DNA from: Acetatifactor sp.
Lineage (GTDB): Bacteria > Bacillota > Clostridia > Lachnospirales > Lachnospiraceae
Length of the DNA: 15,949 nt
NCBI GenBank assembly: GCA_016303085.1
Contig: JAEDMI010000032.1
Span: forward strand, 1 to 15,949
Direction: 5' to 3'
Part shown: piece by piece, positions 15,601 through 15,949 of the stretch
Layout of the letters: every line of letters starts with the position of its first letter
Numbering within the stretch: the stretch's first letter is position 1
Notes under the pieces: generated by a model
Database searches by the model: none
What the model saw: only the letters and a program-made list of their open reading frames with translations
What the model was told of the DNA's origin: nothing
Translations under genes and position numbers: made by a program

Positions 15601-15738
15601 CCCGACAATGTAAAGCGTGGGTTTATCTGCAATATGTTGGAGGAAAAGCAGCAGGAACTGGAAATCCGGGATGGGAAGCTGCGATTGCAGTTCCATTCTT
15701 TTGAGATTAAGACCATATTGCTGGAAACGGAAAGTTAA
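12697..15738 (+). CDS. GH38 alpha-mannosidase
   Basis: A 1013-residue retaining alpha-mannosidase of GH38, full length for the bacterial class II type. An N-terminal beta-rich domain (about 60-150) precedes the catalytic domain, which shows the zinc site HLDLAW (H253, D255), the nucleophile and zinc-ligand Asp in WLPDTFGFSG (D365), FGYGDGGGG (453-461), AWHRGTYTAQ (510-519) and EFHDILPGTS with zinc ligand H572. The C-terminal part is the usual beta-sandwich region. No signal peptide is present, so it cleaves alpha-mannosides in the cytoplasm. A GGGGGAG ribosome site lies 7 nt upstream of the ATG, directly behind a terminator-like hairpin. Position after a uronyl hydrolase and before a sugar kinase suggests it removes mannose exposed once the unsaturated uronic acid is gone. 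Linkage specificity cannot be read from sequence. Confidence 0.95.
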   Translation: MKLGRQWDERLKMWDEAFGRIRYTELGSLDLCGFTTEERLSLEQAAAHCFRPFPEGTLWGAKWEYGWFRTEVTLPGEAAGKRIMIHIGAGPEMLVYVNGRETGSIDKQHDFVELTPCGVPGERFEIYAECYAGHGLRPENGGIYGRNEISVPEPPDKQCTVGNTHFGIWNSEMFEVYADYHTLYELWKVLPDSDLRTMKIGEALQQFTYTADFEAEEPERSESILKGAKLLQPLLEKKNGDTVPEYTVFGQSHLDLAWLWPLEETKRKSARTYSNQVALMERYPEYKFLLCSPTVLENLKEYYPELFRRVKKLAQEGQFVPEGAVYVESDTNLPGGESLIRQFVMGKRWFREEFGVDSRMAWLPDTFGFSGALPQIMKGCRVPYFATQKLLRCDPECEQFPYNVFWWEGIDGTRILSHIYKKNNAVFTSGALRERWEKDRNQKQEIDSLVFPFGYGDGGGGPTELMVETALRCKDLEGAPRCTMESPVAFFERLEKKQVKNVYYGELYLAWHRGTYTAQAEIKRGVRKAEYALREAEYLAGLLRLAGKTDGEEEVLCKLEELWKMLLLQEFHDILPGTSIQRVNREAREALVSIERESRLLAEQLLGKLAGGNAIFNSLSWERKRDGLKLPPCGYVTLRKDAAGENAAWQDEGESVCEILPEGGLVYGNEFYRAVTDGQGRILSLTDKASGYEYAKEPLNEWRLYRDVNVDYDAWELGRMYEQCPEQLTGSCTFLTERERDGGVTVTVERKEKYFTAKQRILFHPDSSRIDFDTEIDWRERHRILKADFPTTVYTKEVLEEIQFGYIRRPTHKSRQYEKDLYETCHHKYAALTDGENGFALMNDCKYGLSAEDSRLSLTLLRAPVIPDMTADRGVHKFTYSIMPFSGPFVRSRVTEEAYECNVDVTVSGEKPAKKPDNDETVESVSFFRLEGGHTVLETCKPAMNEKKSVVLRIYEAKGSAGVTVLTLPDNVKRGFICNMLEEKQQELEIRDGKLRLQFHSFEIKTILLETES

Positions 15739-15759
15739 ACGGGAGTGAGGTGGCAGGAT

Positions 15760-15949
15760 ATGTATGATATCGGAATTGACGTGGGAGGAACCGGCATTGC
15801 GGCGGGGCTGGTGGACAGTTGTAACAGAATCGTGGCGCAGAAGACCATTCCCACAGACAGAAGCCTGACTGCCAGGGGAATGTCGGAGACACTGGTAGCG
15901 CTTACCGATGAACTGCTGTCGGAGGCGAAGGTGTCAAAGGGAAGAATCA
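15760..15949 (+). CDS. ROK-family sugar kinase, 3'-truncated by window edge
   Basis: The first 63 residues of a ROK protein run off the right edge. The start MYDIGIDVGGTGIAAGLVD carries the ROK/hexokinase-type ATP-phosphate loop (DVGGTxxxxGLVD), here from D7. GAGG lies 9 nt upstream of the ATG and the gene follows GH38 by 21 nt, so it is in the same operon. No DNA-binding helix-turn-helix precedes the kinase motif, which favours a kinase over a ROK repressor. A role in phosphorylating glucose or mannose freed by the glycosidases is likely, but the specificity residues lie outside the window. Confidence 0.88.
   Translation, partial: MYDIGIDVGGTGIAAGLVDSCNRIVAQKTIPTDRSLTARGMSETLVALTDELLSEAKVSKGRI

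Noticed and set aside
1..15949. CRISPR arrays, tRNA or rRNA genes, insertion sequences and phage genes
   Set aside because: I saw no repeat-spacer pattern, no cloverleaf or rRNA signature, no transposase or integrase motifs and no terminal inverted repeats.

Overview
The window looks like a carbohydrate-utilisation locus of an anaerobic Gram-positive gut-type Clostridia, most likely Lachnospiraceae. The reasons are AGGAGG-type ribosome sites, sigma-A promoters, a lipoprotein binding protein, Gram-positive-style ABC transport with no outer-membrane components, and roughly even GC content. This placement comes from gene content and style, not from a database match.

Layout. (1) The left edge holds the 3' part of an ABC exporter membrane subunit (1-1288, +). 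(2) A GH105-type unsaturated-uronyl hydrolase (1375-2514, +) follows, with its own near-consensus promoter. (3) On the minus strand, mntP (manganese efflux, 2511-3086) converges on it. Its leader carries a yybP-ykoY-type Mn2+ riboswitch whose closing stem overlaps a 21-bp intrinsic terminator, and it is driven by a perfect TTGACA-N17-TATAAT promoter at the end of the next gene. (4) An AraC-family regulator (3311-4234, -) is divergent from (5) a long plus-strand operon. The operon encodes a family-5 substrate-binding lipoprotein (4595-6595), two Dpp/Opp-type permeases (6702-7700, 7704-8831), two ATPases (8853-9974, 9967-11001), a HAD-GH105 fusion protein (11003-12625), a GH38 alpha-mannosidase (12697-15738) and the start of a ROK sugar kinase (15760 to the right edge).

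How it may work. The transporter resembles peptide importers, but it is embedded among glycosidases that all lack signal peptides. I infer uptake of an oligosaccharide released outside the cell by a polysaccharide lyase. In the cytoplasm the two GH105 modules would remove a 4,5-unsaturated uronic acid, GH38 would remove alpha-mannose, and the ROK kinase would phosphorylate a released hexose. A delta-uronosyl-mannose motif fits side chains of xanthan type or other glucurono-mannans. No lyase or backbone enzyme is in the window, so the substrate is a hypothesis. The AraC protein is the obvious candidate regulator. mntP and its riboswitch look like an unrelated metal-homeostasis unit lying inside the locus.

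The least ordinary items are the HAD-GH105 fusion with several altered HAD motifs, the peptide-type transporter with a large extracytoplasmic insertion in one permease, and a terminator placed directly before the GH38 ribosome site.
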